The notes under the pieces were generated by a model. The model had not been told where the DNA came from, made no database searches, and was given only the letters and a program-made list of their open reading frames with translations. Below are positions 39,357 through 48,936 of a DNA stretch of 64,000 nt, in pieces (the first letter of the stretch is position 1; every line of letters begins with the position of its first letter). The stretch is from Nocardia albiluteola. GTDB taxonomy: Bacteria; Actinomycetota; Actinomycetes; Mycobacteriales; Mycobacteriaceae. The DNA is taken from assembly GCF_018860155.1 (NCBI RefSeq), contig NZ_JAHKNI010000012.1, positions 1 through 64,000 of the forward strand, read 5' to 3'. The translations under genes were made by a program, and so were the position numbers.

Positions 39357-39635
39357 TCAGTCGTCGGGGTGCTCGATCAGACCGCAGGCGACGGGAAACG
39401 ACTGCAGGAATTCCCGTCGCCCGGGGTCCGATTCGGCCTCGGCCAGCTCCGTCAGCACGGTCAGGAACCGGTCGAGCTGGTCGTCGGGTAGCCGTTGCAG
39501 CACGTCGGCCACGCTCTCCAGCATCTTGACCGCGGTGTCGGGGTCCACCTCCTCGTCCCCGCATTCGGCGAGGAATCGCACGACGTCGACGACCAGTCCG
39601 GTGAGGACCGGGACTATCGGGTCCGTATCAATCAC
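39357..39635 (-). CDS. Small acidic helical protein
   Basis: A 92-residue protein, nearly all helix and acidic (VDPDTAVKMLESVADVLQRL, QLDRFLTVLTELAEAE). GTG start; the 3' end lies 8 bases from the convergent Nudix stop. No family recognised, but the regular amphipathic pattern and GC-rich third positions support a real gene. Confidence 0.65.
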   Translation of the reverse strand: MIDTDPIVPVLTGLVVDVVRFLAECGDEEVDPDTAVKMLESVADVLQRLPDDQLDRFLTVLTELAEAESDPGRREFLQSFPVACGLIEHPDD

Positions 39636-39724
39636 CCCGGCAACCTATCCGAACCGAGTGGGAGCGGAATGGCGCGCAGGCGTTTCGGTCCGGGATTGTC
39701 GGTGGCGGCTGTCATGATGGGGCC

Positions 39725-40651
39725 GTGTTGCAGCCCGAGATCGACGCGTACCTCGACCACCTGGCGGTCGAGCGCGGGGCCGCGCGCAATACGCTCAGCG
39801 CGTACCGGCGGGATCTCGGGCGGTATCGGGAGTTCCTGGAGCAGCGCGGTATCGCGGGGCTCGAGGGCGTAACCGAGGGCGATATCGGGGATTTCACGGT
39901 GTCGCTGCGGGCCGGGTGGCACGGGTATCCGCCGCTGGCGGCCAGTTCCGCGGCGCGGGGGCTGGTCGCGGTGCGGGGGCTGCATCGGTTCGCCGCGGCC
40001 GAGGGAATCACGGCCGGGGATGTCGCGCACGCGGTCAAGCCGCCGACTCCGGCCCGGCGGCTGCCCAAAGCGCTTCCGTACGATCAGATTTCGCGCCTGC
40101 TCGAGGCCGCGGGCGGTTCCGGTGCCGCGGACGGGGGCCCGCGCGGGCTGCGCGATCGCGCGATGCTCGAGCTGCTGTATTCCACCGGCGCAAGGATTTC
40201 CGAGATCATCGACCTGGATGTCGACGATATCGACGCCGACGAGCGTGCGGTCGTGCTGCACGGCAAGGGCGGCAAACAGCGCATGGTGCCGATCGGCCGC
40301 CCCGCGCTGGATGCGCTGGACGCCTACCTGGTGCGCGGCCGCCCCGCACTCGTGGTGCGCGGCAAGGGAAATCCCGCGCTGTTCTGCAACGCGCGCGGGG
40401 GCAGGCTCTCGCGCCAGAGCGCCTGGCAGGTCCTGCAGTCCGCCGCCGACCGCGCCGGGATCTCGGCAACGGTGTCCCCGCACACCCTCCGGCACTCCTT
40501 CGCCACGCACCTGCTGGACGGCGGTGCGGATGTGCGTGTGGTGCAGGAGCTCCTGGGCCACGCCTCTGTCACCACGACGCAGATCTATACCCTGGTCACC
40601 GTGAACACCTTGCACGAAGTCTGGGCCACCGCCCACCCTCGCGCGCGCTGA
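39725..40651 (+). CDS. xerD: XerD-type tyrosine recombinase (Rv1701-like)
   Basis: A 308-residue recombinase with SAM-like N-domain and all catalytic residues: R157 (ARISEI), K181 (HGKGGKQR), H253-x2-R256 (HTLRH), H279 (LGHAS) and nucleophile Y288 (TQIYT). It resolves chromosome dimers at dif with XerC. GTG start. A large accessory insertion begins just after it. Confidence 0.93.
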   Translation: MLQPEIDAYLDHLAVERGAARNTLSAYRRDLGRYREFLEQRGIAGLEGVTEGDIGDFTVSLRAGWHGYPPLAASSAARGLVAVRGLHRFAAAEGITAGDVAHAVKPPTPARRLPKALPYDQISRLLEAAGGSGAADGGPRGLRDRAMLELLYSTGARISEIIDLDVDDIDADERAVVLHGKGGKQRMVPIGRPALDALDAYLVRGRPALVVRGKGNPALFCNARGGRLSRQSAWQVLQSAADRAGISATVSPHTLRHSFATHLLDGGADVRVVQELLGHASVTTTQIYTLVTVNTLHEVWATAHPRAR

Positions 40652-40754
40652 CTCCGGGCGCCGCCTTGTAGTCCAGCAGCGACCCCGAAGTCCTCGTCAG
40701 GCATGCGTTTGCTGACCCATGGGGGCCTGGGACGGAATGGGTTCATCGTGACCG

Positions 40755-40895
40755 CTATTCAGAGGGCTGGCCGGCGTGGAGCATCCGTTCGGCGATGGCT
40801 TGGATGCGGTCGAGTGTGATCCCGGTCCGCTGTTCGACGGCCGGTGGTTGATCCGTAGGTTCCAGACCTGTGGAAATCTGTGTGATTTGTATCAC
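40755..40895 (-). pseudogene. Short C-terminal-like remnant or small ORF
   Basis: A minus-strand frame from a GTG at 40895 reads VIQITQISTGLEPTDQPP and then AVEQRTGITLDRIQAIAER to TAG at 40755. The second half looks like a protein end (helical, regular), but there is no ribosome site and an upstream stop closes the frame. It may be the tail of a lost gene. The rest of 40652-41399 (748 bases) shows no supportable gene and is less GC-rich than the flanks. Confidence 0.3.
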
Positions 40896-41399
40896 TTGAA
40901 TGTTTCAAAGGGGTGTAGTCGGCTGATTTCGTGCTTCACTTCCCTGAAGTGATCTTGGACGGCTGGTGGGGCCGGAGCTTTTGGGGGAGTTATGAATTCA
41001 GGTCCCGGTCGTTGGTCATCACTGCGCACGACGTGTATCGCGTTGTCGACGGGCTGGAGTGACTCGACAGTGCGTGCCGCGGGAAGCCGCACTCACCCTC
41101 GTAGTCGGGTGAGGTTGCGCCGGTTGATGTTCGGGTTGCCGTGATGGTCTCGGCGCATCGATGGCGCTGGTGGCGTTGTTGTACCCCGCCCATGGCGAAG
41201 CCGAGCCCGCCGCATCATCATGATCTGCCGTTGCTGACACCTCCCGCTTCGATCAAGCCCCCGACGTGACGCGAGCGCTCCCGCGACTGGAGCGGGTTAT
41301 GAAGGCGTGCACTGTATTTGCCTCGATACCGCCGAGTGATCGGCCTAGGTCCTTCTATCTATTCGCCCCATTGCGGGGTGTGACAGTTGGTGTAGTGAA

Positions 41400-44300
41400 A
41401 TGAATTCTCGATTGTGGCGTCGCGTGTGGTCCAACCCGCGTACGCGGATATGGCTGGGGATCGCTGTTGCGGTGCTGGCGGTGGCCCTGACAGCGCAAGC
41501 CGTGCACGTCATCGTGACCCCGAGAGTGGCGGGCAAACACGGGATCGACGCGGCGCGGCACTTGCCCCTGATGGCGCCCGCGGCCAGGTCGGCGAAGCTC
41601 CCCGCACCCGATAAGCGGCCCCCGCAGCCTCCGGAGGCCGATTTCGCACCGTTGAGTGCGAAGTTGTCGCGGTCGGGCACGCATAGTGGCTACGACCAGC
41701 AGACCTCCAAGGAGGTGTCGCGGTCGGAGAAGGCTGTCGAATACGTCAACAAGGACGGGTCGCATTCATTGGTGTTGTCGCAGGCACCGATGAGTGTGGC
41801 TGACGGGCAAGGCCATTGGGTGTCGATGGACACCCGAGTCGTGGGAGACAAGTCATCGGCGAAGGCTGCGGCGGCCCGTGACGGCGCGCACACAGAGTTC
41901 GCGCAGTTCGCCGACGACCAAGCCCTGGTGCGGGTCAATGACAGTGGTGCACCGGTGACGTTCGCGCTCGAGGGTGCTCACAAGGTTGCGCGGTCGGTGT
42001 CGGGGTCGACGGTCACCTACGCCGATGTGCTGCCGGGCCAGGATCTGAAGTACGAGGTCCGGCCGGGCGCGGTCCAGGAATCGGTGATCCTGAAGTCGCG
42101 GACCGCGGTCGGTGATGGCCGGTGGGTGTACGCGATGAAGTTGGGTGCAGGTTCGACGCCGCAGCTTCATGACGACGAGGTCGTCATCACCGACCCCGAC
42201 GGCAAAGAGATTGCGGCGCTGCCGCCGATCCAGGTGCGAGACTCCGCCGGCGAAGGCGAGAACAACAAGAAGAAAAGGGTCGCCCGTACGAGCGGAAAGT
42301 ATGAACTCGAGCGCGAGGGTGATTCCTGGTCGCTGACGGTGACGGTGGACAAGAGCTGGTTGACCGACAAGTCTCGGGTGTTCCCGATCGTGGTCGACCC
42401 GACCTACACCTATGGCTTCGGCAATACCGCTGCGACGACGGCGTTTTCGTCCGACGGTGTGACGACATGCCAGAATACGTGCGGGATCGAGGTCGGGAAT
42501 TCGCTGCCCTCGGGGCAGAACTTGTACTGGCGCTCGGGGTTCCGGTTCGACTTTTCCCCGCTGTACGGCAAGGCGGTGGTCGGTGCCCGGATGGATTTCC
42601 AGACGACCGGAACAGCCGCCACGACTGCGGCGACAGCGAACCTGTACCAGGCCACAAGTCCGCTGGGCTATGGTTCGCTCGGTCCGCAGTTGGCGTCCGC
42701 GCAGGTAGGTAACGCCGGTTCGATGTGGTCCCCGAACTTGACCACCTATATCGCCGGACGTGTTGCCGCGCAGGATAATAACGCGTGGTTCCTGCTGACC
42801 GGCGCGGAAACCGCAGGCGCTGCGACCCTGCAAACCCTGCAGGCTCAGTTGATCGTCGATTACGGCACCGCACCTCCGGCGGCGACTGCGGTCGGGCCGG
42901 TCGATCAGGCGGTGGTGGGGACTCGGACGCCGACGCTGTCGGTGAACGCGGTCACTAACCCGTCCGGTGATGCGACCTTGTATTGCTTCAAGGTGTCCAC
43001 CGGGGCCGACGGGCTGTCGGGTGAGACGGTGGATTCGGGGTGCCTGACCACACCGACGTGGACGGTGCCGAACTATGTGCTGCACGACGGCGCGACCTAC
43101 ACCTGGACCGTGCTCACCGCGCTGTCCGGTGGTGTGACCACGACAACGCCGCCGTGGGTGAATCACTTCAAAGTCGATGAGCGCCTCGGGGACGGCAAGA
43201 TTTCACCCACGGACCGGATAGGTCCGGTGACGGTGAACCTGTACAACGGCAATGTCTATGCCGAAGGCGGCGGCCCCACCTTCCATTCCGTCGGCGGGGA
43301 TTCGGGGATCAAACTTGCCTACAACTCGCTGGCCGGGGCGCCCCGGGGAGTGACAACGTCGTATTTCAACGATCCCACCCATACGGGCACACCCGCGGCG
43401 GTTCCGGTGATGGTGCGCACCGAACCGCAGGTCGACCTGGATGTTTTCGGGTTCGAATCGACCGCGGAAAACGGGTACACGATACCGGGGTTGACGTTGG
43501 CGCCGGCGCTGGATCCGTCGTGGTACGTCGTGCGTTACGAAGGATATTTTCAGGCGCCGGTCGCCGGGGACTACCGGTTCGACGGCTCCTATGTCGATGG
43601 TATGCGGTTGTGGGTCAACAACTCTCTGCTGATCAACGACCCGCAGGGGACACGTCCGTCCAGCAATTTCACCACCGTCGGCCCGAAAACCTCGCAGGAC
43701 ATCACCCTGACCGCGGGTCAGCGGATTCCGTTGAAAGTCGAACTGGTACATCATACTTCGGGCACCCAACCGAAGATGGTGTTGTGGGGGCGGGCGGCGA
43801 CGGGCCCGGATACCGCGCGCACGTTCACGATGAACCCGCAGATCGTGCCTGCGAACCTGCTGTATGCGCGGGACTCCGCACCGCTACCGGGCGGCTGGAG
43901 CTTGGCGGTACCCGGCGCGAAATACATGTCCGCCACTCAGATGGACGGATCGGTGGTTCTCACCGAGGACACCGGTGCGGTGCATACCTGGGCGCGGACG
44001 TCGGAGGGCGGCTATATTCCCCCGGTCGGTGAGGACGGGGTGTTGGCGTTCGATGCCAACGGCCTCATCACCGAAACCGAGGGCGGGGTGGCATCGGTAT
44101 TCAACCCCGACGGCACATTGCACACGGTCACCACGGTCGAGGACAGTAAGAAACCCGCGGCGCTGCAATACATTTACAGCGGTTCACCGTCCCGGTTGAC
44201 CTCGATCAAGGACCCTGTTTCGGGGTTGTCGCACACCCTGTACTACAACACCGACAACAGCAACAGCTGCTACGGCGGCGCGAGTGCACCCTCGGGTGCC

Positions 44301-47300
44301 GCGCAAGCACCCGAACAAATGTTGTGCCGCATCAAATATTGGGACGGCACCGAAACCCGCCTGTGGTACTCCACGGTGCGCACCCTGGACCGGATCGAGA
44401 ACCCGGGCGGTGAGATTCGGGACCTCACCTACACCGACGAGGCGAGCTACGTCTCGGCGATCGGAAGCAACTCCGACCCCGTTACGGTGGAGAACTATAT
44501 TGCCTCCGTCGGACCGCTGTATCAGCTGCGCGACCCGCTGGCCACCGACTGGGAGGCCACCCAAACCTCATACTCGGGGACCGCTGACCGCACCACGATC
44601 CAATACGACCAATTCCAGCGCGCCCCCGATCTACCGACCGCCGCGCCCACGAATATCACCAGCCCCGCACCCGATGGGGTGACCACCAACATCCAGCCGG
44701 GGCACCTGTACCTGTACGACCCCACCCACAACTCCGCGACGGTAAAGATCTACCAGGGTCTGGACAAGACGTACGCCAGCTCCACCTCCACATACGACTC
44801 GGCCGGGCGGAGCCTGAATTATACCGACCCCGACGGGCTGGTCACCTCGGCGGAATGGACACCCAAGGACAAGGTATCGGCGACCGTCGATGGTGCGGGC
44901 CGCCGCTCGACCGTCGTATACGACCATGCTGACCGGCCGACCGACTCGTATGGTCCCGCTCCCGCCTCGTGTTTCAATGGCCAGACCCCGACCGCGCAGT
45001 GCGCGGGCACGATGCCGACCACCCATGTCGGCTACGACGAGGCACTGACCGGTCTGTCTGCGGCGCTGTACAGCAATCCGGTGCTGTCAGGTATCCCGGC
45101 GGTGTGGCAGACCGGTGTCGGCACCGCCGACGGGTCGCTGGCCCAAACCTGGGGCAGCTCACCGCCCGTCGCCAACACCGGTGGCTGGTCCGCCAGGTTC
45201 ACCGGGGAGATCCAATTCCCCGCGGCAGGCGCCTACGGAGTCGGCTTCACCGCCGTGGACGGCGTGCGGTTGTGGATCGACGATGTCCGGTTGGTGGACA
45301 GCTGGTCCGACAAGGCCAGCACCGCGACCGCCGGCAGCTACACCAACACCGTCGCCGGGAGCTGGCATCGCATCCGCGTGGAGTACTACAACCGCAGCGG
45401 CACCACCGGTGCGTTGAACCTCACCTGGACCCCACCCGGTACGGGATCGCCGGTCACCGTGCCGGGGCAGTTCCTGCAGCCGCGTTACGGACGGCAGACA
45501 AGTCAGACCGACTACGACAGCTCGGGCGGCGCGACGGAACGGGCGGGTACGACCAAAACCGCCACCAGCTACTCCGATCCGGCGAACGGGATCGATGCGG
45601 TATACGGCTTGGTGGTCGCCAAAACCTCGGACCCCGGCGGACTTTCGCTGGTACGCCGTAATACCTACGAGACCCCGGGTACCGGGTATCTCCGCAAGAC
45701 CGCTAGCGCGCTCCCGTCCGGTGATATCACGAATCCGGACAAGCGCAGCACCACCACCTATTACGGCGACGCCGAAACACGGGCGAACCCGTGCGTTTCC
45801 GGGGCATCGGCGGTGAATCAAGCCGGACTGCCGAAGATCGTGACCGCCGCGAAAAATGCGGCAGGTCAGTCGAATACAGCTGAATCGGTCTACGACGGCG
45901 CGGGACGGGTCGTGGCATCCCGGGTCAACTCCGAACCATGGACATGCACCAGCTACGACGCCCGCGGCCGGACGACACAGCAGGCATTCCCGGCTCAGGG
46001 CAACCAACCCGCCCGCACGGTCACGTACAACTATGCCGTCAACGGGGATCCGAGAACCACGGCCGCCAGCGACTCGAGCGGCACCGTCACCACGGTAGTC
46101 GACCTTCTCGGACGGCCCGTCTCGTATACCGATGCCAACGGTGTGGTCACGACCACCGGTTACGACCCCGCCAGTAGGGTGACCAGTACAACATCGACGG
46201 TCAAGGGTGTTACCAGCACGCTGAACTACACCTGGGACAACGCATCCCGGCTACTCACGGTCGGACTGGATGGAACAACGGTCGCGACCACCGGCTACGA
46301 CAATGGTGGGCAGGTAGCCAACGTCGCGTACGGCAATGGATCTCGGCTCGATTCGATAGCGCGTAATGCGGCCGGCGCGACAACGGGATTGACGTGGAAG
46401 ACCGCCAGTTCGACCGTCGTCGATTCAGTGACCAGATCCTCACACGGGCGCATCACCGACGAGAACCTCACCGACACGGCCAATCCCACCGCCACCTTCA
46501 CAGATTCCTACACCTATGACGGAGTCGGGCGCTTGGCCGCGGCGACGGTCCCGCATCATCAGCTGACCTACCACTTCGACCCCACCGGCGGGTGTGGCCC
46601 GAATACCGCGGCGGGCATGGACACCAACCGCACCGGGTTGACCGACGTCAAAGACGGTGCCGCGGCGGTAACCACGGCCTACTGCTACGACAACACCGAT
46701 CGGCTGCTGTCGACCAACGGCACGAACGCGCTGTCGTTCGCCTACGACGTGTACGGCAATACGACCAAGGTCGGGACCGACACACTGGGTTACGACTCAA
46801 CTCGCCGGCACGTCTCCACCGCGACCGCCTCGGGGACGAACGTCGCCTACACCCGGGATGCGAACGACCGGCTGACCGCCCGGACCGTGCAGGGCGCGCC
46901 CACCACGACCGCGAACGGGACGACCCGCTACGGCTACACCGCACCGCAAGCGGGCAACCCCGAATTGGTGCTCGATGCCAACGGGAACCTGCTGCAGCGG
47001 GTGCTGAAGTTGTCCGGTGGTGCGGTGCTGACCAAAACCTATGGGCCCACGGCAACCACGAACTGGTCCTACCCGGACGTGCACGGCAGCATCCTGTTCA
47101 CCGCCGATGGCGGCGGCGCCCGCACCGGTGCCATGCATCTCTACGACCCGTACGGCCAGGACATCGATCCGGGCACGGGCGCGTTCGCGGACATTCCGAT
47201 CCCCGCGACGATGACCGGCGGTATGGACTACGGCTGGCTGGGGCAGAACACGCTCCCGATCGAGCACCTCGCCAGCCAGCAGGCCGTCGAAATCGGTGCA

Positions 47301-47918
47301 CGCACCTACCTGCCCATGCTCGGTCGGTTCCTGCAGACCGATCCGGTCTCTGGCGGCTCGTCCAACGACTACGACTACGTCAACGCCGACCCGATCAACA
47401 ACATCGACCTCACCGGCAAGAATCCCCTGGCGGTGATCGCTCCCCTCGTTCCGGAGGTAGGTGAGGCACTCGGAGCGGTACTCGCCCCCGAGATCGTCAT
47501 CCCAGCGGTCGTACTCGGTGCGGGGATCTACGCTATCGAGAAAGCGAACGACCACAAGAACGACCCACCAGCCACCAGCAAACCGAATACCGCACAAGCA
47601 CCGGACAAGGCGGCGGACCCGGATGCGGCATCTCCGGGACGCCCGGCCGCACCGCACCTGGAGGGCGGAACTCTCCCGCAGGTCAGTAATAAGGTATGGG
47701 ACAACGCCAAAGGAAAGGATGGTGCAACGCACTCCACACTCAAAGAAGGGATTGATCCAAAGGATCCGGCGCAGCTAAGGAGCCTGGCCAGTGAATCAGA
47801 CGCGAAGGCTATGCGTGATTTCTACAATTGGGCTGCCGAGAACGGTAAAGGATCAGAGGCAGCCAAAGATCGTGTAGCAATCCTGGATGAGATTATCCAA
47901 GCATATGATGATAAATGA
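41400..47918 (+). CDS. Giant RHS/YD-repeat polymorphic toxin with two PA14-like domains
   Basis: A 2172-residue surface protein. Order: N-terminal membrane or signal segment (residues ~17-38), a beta-rich region, a PA14-like domain at about 697-803 (WYVVRYEGYFQAPVAGDYRF, GMRLWVNNSLLIND), many YD repeats, a second PA14-like domain at about 1213-1353 (AAGAYGVGFTAVDGVRLWID), more repeats, and the RHS core ending LGRFLQTDP...NNIDLTGK near residue 2005. Beyond the core lie a hydrophobic stretch (about 2009-2045), a Pro/Ala linker and a 75-80 residue tip that I do not recognise. In this class the core shields a C-terminal toxin released on contact. PA14 domains bind carbohydrate, so here they may attach the protein to a cell wall. 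The toxin activity is inferred from architecture. Confidence 0.88.
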   Translation: MNSRLWRRVWSNPRTRIWLGIAVAVLAVALTAQAVHVIVTPRVAGKHGIDAARHLPLMAPAARSAKLPAPDKRPPQPPEADFAPLSAKLSRSGTHSGYDQQTSKEVSRSEKAVEYVNKDGSHSLVLSQAPMSVADGQGHWVSMDTRVVGDKSSAKAAAARDGAHTEFAQFADDQALVRVNDSGAPVTFALEGAHKVARSVSGSTVTYADVLPGQDLKYEVRPGAVQESVILKSRTAVGDGRWVYAMKLGAGSTPQLHDDEVVITDPDGKEIAALPPIQVRDSAGEGENNKKKRVARTSGKYELEREGDSWSLTVTVDKSWLTDKSRVFPIVVDPTYTYGFGNTAATTAFSSDGVTTCQNTCGIEVGNSLPSGQNLYWRSGFRFDFSPLYGKAVVGARMDFQTTGTAATTAATANLYQATSPLGYGSLGPQLASAQVGNAGSMWSPNLTTYIAGRVAAQDNNAWFLLTGAETAGAATLQTLQAQLIVDYGTAPPAATAVGPVDQAVVGTRTPTLSVNAVTNPSGDATLYCFKVSTGADGLSGETVDSGCLTTPTWTVPNYVLHDGATYTWTVLTALSGGVTTTTPPWVNHFKVDERLGDGKISPTDRIGPVTVNLYNGNVYAEGGGPTFHSVGGDSGIKLAYNSLAGAPRGVTTSYFNDPTHTGTPAAVPVMVRTEPQVDLDVFGFESTAENGYTIPGLTLAPALDPSWYVVRYEGYFQAPVAGDYRFDGSYVDGMRLWVNNSLLINDPQGTRPSSNFTTVGPKTSQDITLTAGQRIPLKVELVHHTSGTQPKMVLWGRAATGPDTARTFTMNPQIVPANLLYARDSAPLPGGWSLAVPGAKYMSATQMDGSVVLTEDTGAVHTWARTSEGGYIPPVGEDGVLAFDANGLITETEGGVASVFNPDGTLHTVTTVEDSKKPAALQYIYSGSPSRLTSIKDPVSGLSHTLYYNTDNSNSCYGGASAPSGAAQAPEQMLCRIKYWDGTETRLWYSTVRTLDRIENPGGEIRDLTYTDEASYVSAIGSNSDPVTVENYIASVGPLYQLRDPLATDWEATQTSYSGTADRTTIQYDQFQRAPDLPTAAPTNITSPAPDGVTTNIQPGHLYLYDPTHNSATVKIYQGLDKTYASSTSTYDSAGRSLNYTDPDGLVTSAEWTPKDKVSATVDGAGRRSTVVYDHADRPTDSYGPAPASCFNGQTPTAQCAGTMPTTHVGYDEALTGLSAALYSNPVLSGIPAVWQTGVGTADGSLAQTWGSSPPVANTGGWSARFTGEIQFPAAGAYGVGFTAVDGVRLWIDDVRLVDSWSDKASTATAGSYTNTVAGSWHRIRVEYYNRSGTTGALNLTWTPPGTGSPVTVPGQFLQPRYGRQTSQTDYDSSGGATERAGTTKTATSYSDPANGIDAVYGLVVAKTSDPGGLSLVRRNTYETPGTGYLRKTASALPSGDITNPDKRSTTTYYGDAETRANPCVSGASAVNQAGLPKIVTAAKNAAGQSNTAESVYDGAGRVVASRVNSEPWTCTSYDARGRTTQQAFPAQGNQPARTVTYNYAVNGDPRTTAASDSSGTVTTVVDLLGRPVSYTDANGVVTTTGYDPASRVTSTTSTVKGVTSTLNYTWDNASRLLTVGLDGTTVATTGYDNGGQVANVAYGNGSRLDSIARNAAGATTGLTWKTASSTVVDSVTRSSHGRITDENLTDTANPTATFTDSYTYDGVGRLAAATVPHHQLTYHFDPTGGCGPNTAAGMDTNRTGLTDVKDGAAAVTTAYCYDNTDRLLSTNGTNALSFAYDVYGNTTKVGTDTLGYDSTRRHVSTATASGTNVAYTRDANDRLTARTVQGAPTTTANGTTRYGYTAPQAGNPELVLDANGNLLQRVLKLSGGAVLTKTYGPTATTNWSYPDVHGSILFTADGGGARTGAMHLYDPYGQDIDPGTGAFADIPIPATMTGGMDYGWLGQNTLPIEHLASQQAVEIGARTYLPMLGRFLQTDPVSGGSSNDYDYVNADPINNIDLTGKNPLAVIAPLVPEVGEALGAVLAPEIVIPAVVLGAGIYAIEKANDHKNDPPATSKPNTAQAPDKAADPDAASPGRPAAPHLEGGTLPQVSNKVWDNAKGKDGATHSTLKEGIDPKDPAQLRSLASESDAKAMRDFYNWAAENGKGSEAAKDRVAILDEIIQAYDDK

Positions 47919-48196
47919 TGGGAACGATAGTGGAAAATAACAATACAGCGAAACCTCAGACGATCGACCTTAAGTATGGATCGATCTCCGGTGGGCCCGA
48001 GATCTGCATATGGTTCGAGCCGTTCGCAACTACCTTCGAGCTATCAGATGGCGACTATGTGATTCTCCGTACGCCGCGTCATACACTGGAATCGATGGAA
48101 GTTTTGCTCGGCCCAGGAGGGCTGCAGGTTTGGGTGGACCATACCGTGGAGTCTCTAGTCCTCGACCGACATGGAAATGAGATCGCCAGGCTGTAA
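47915..48196 (+). CDS. Candidate immunity protein for the RHS toxin tip
   Basis: A 93-residue, mainly beta protein (ICIWFEPFATTFELSDGDYV, LQVWVDHTVESLVLDRHG). Its ATG overlaps the toxin stop (ATGA at 47915-47918), or it starts at the ATG immediately after, so translation is coupled to the toxin. Both the toxin tip and this gene are clearly richer in A/T than the RHS body. Position directly after an RHS toxin is the standard place for its immunity gene. No family recognised. Confidence 0.7.
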   Translation: MMGTIVENNNTAKPQTIDLKYGSISGGPEICIWFEPFATTFELSDGDYVILRTPRHTLESMEVLLGPGGLQVWVDHTVESLVLDRHGNEIARL

Positions 48197-48390
48197 TGCC
48201 GTTTTGGTGAATCTGACTCAGGGAACATGTAAACACGGTGACGAAGTCAACGGCGGCCTGGTGCCTGACGAACGACCAGAATGATTGGGTTCAAGATCAC
48301 GGTTGGAGTGGTGTATATGAACAAAAGATGGTCAGACTGTAAACCCTGCGACAAGCCGAAAAATGCTTGGAGATTCCGATCCCTACAGCC

Positions 48391-48921
48391 ATGTCACAAC
48401 TTATAGAGTGCCGACTGCTGTCCCGATCTCTGGCTAGATATTCCGAGGGTAGATATTCGATATTGACACTGATCAACGAGTTGACGGCCCTGCTGGCGGG
48501 GGGCAAATCCGCCTGGCGATCCGAGCTGGAAAAGCACTGGTCAACGCTGGAGGAGCTCTATGCGGTGGCCCTGTATCGCGGTGAGTCGCTGGACACTCTG
48601 CGGGTCGATCGGAATCCTGAGATCCGTACGGCGATCTCGGAGCTCGGTCGCCTGATCGACAAGATAACACCGATTGCCGGAATGGAGTTCGATTCCGTCA
48701 TAACGGATCGGAGGCCTTCGGGATTCGAAGTGCGTCTGGAAAATGGGGTGCTCGGGTTTTTGGAAAATACCAGCAATCAGAGGTGGGTCGAGGGTCATGA
48801 TCTCGAAGTGGGGGACAGCGTCACGGTCGTTGTCGTCGACGCGGGGCGAATTCCGGTCGGTGTCAGTGCGCTGACCCTGGACCTGGAACGCGCGAGCGAG
48901 GTCCGGGAGGAATGGGCCTGA
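48391..48921 (+). CDS. Hypothetical protein with S1/OB-like C-terminus; possible second immunity gene
   Basis: A 176-residue protein. The N-terminal ~100 residues are helical (LLSRSLARYSEGRYSILTLI); the C-terminal part FEVRLENGVLGFLENTS then LEVGDSVTVVVVDAGRIPVG resembles an S1-type OB fold. ATG 48391 has no clear ribosome site; a TTG at 48367 in frame is an alternative. A 29-codon ORF with a good GGAG site (48317-48406) overlaps its start and could act as a leader. Its place after the toxin/immunity pair suggests an orphan immunity gene, unproven. Confidence 0.55.
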   Translation: MSQLIECRLLSRSLARYSEGRYSILTLINELTALLAGGKSAWRSELEKHWSTLEELYAVALYRGESLDTLRVDRNPEIRTAISELGRLIDKITPIAGMEFDSVITDRRPSGFEVRLENGVLGFLENTSNQRWVEGHDLEVGDSVTVVVVDAGRIPVGVSALTLDLERASEVREEWA

Positions 48922-48936
48922 AAGGCCCTCGCGAAG

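Noticed and set aside
48317..48406. 29-codon ORF (MNKRWSDCKPCDK...) with a good GGAG site
   Set aside because: The ribosome site is fair, but the peptide overlaps the next gene out of frame and has no recognisable features; noted only as a possible leader.
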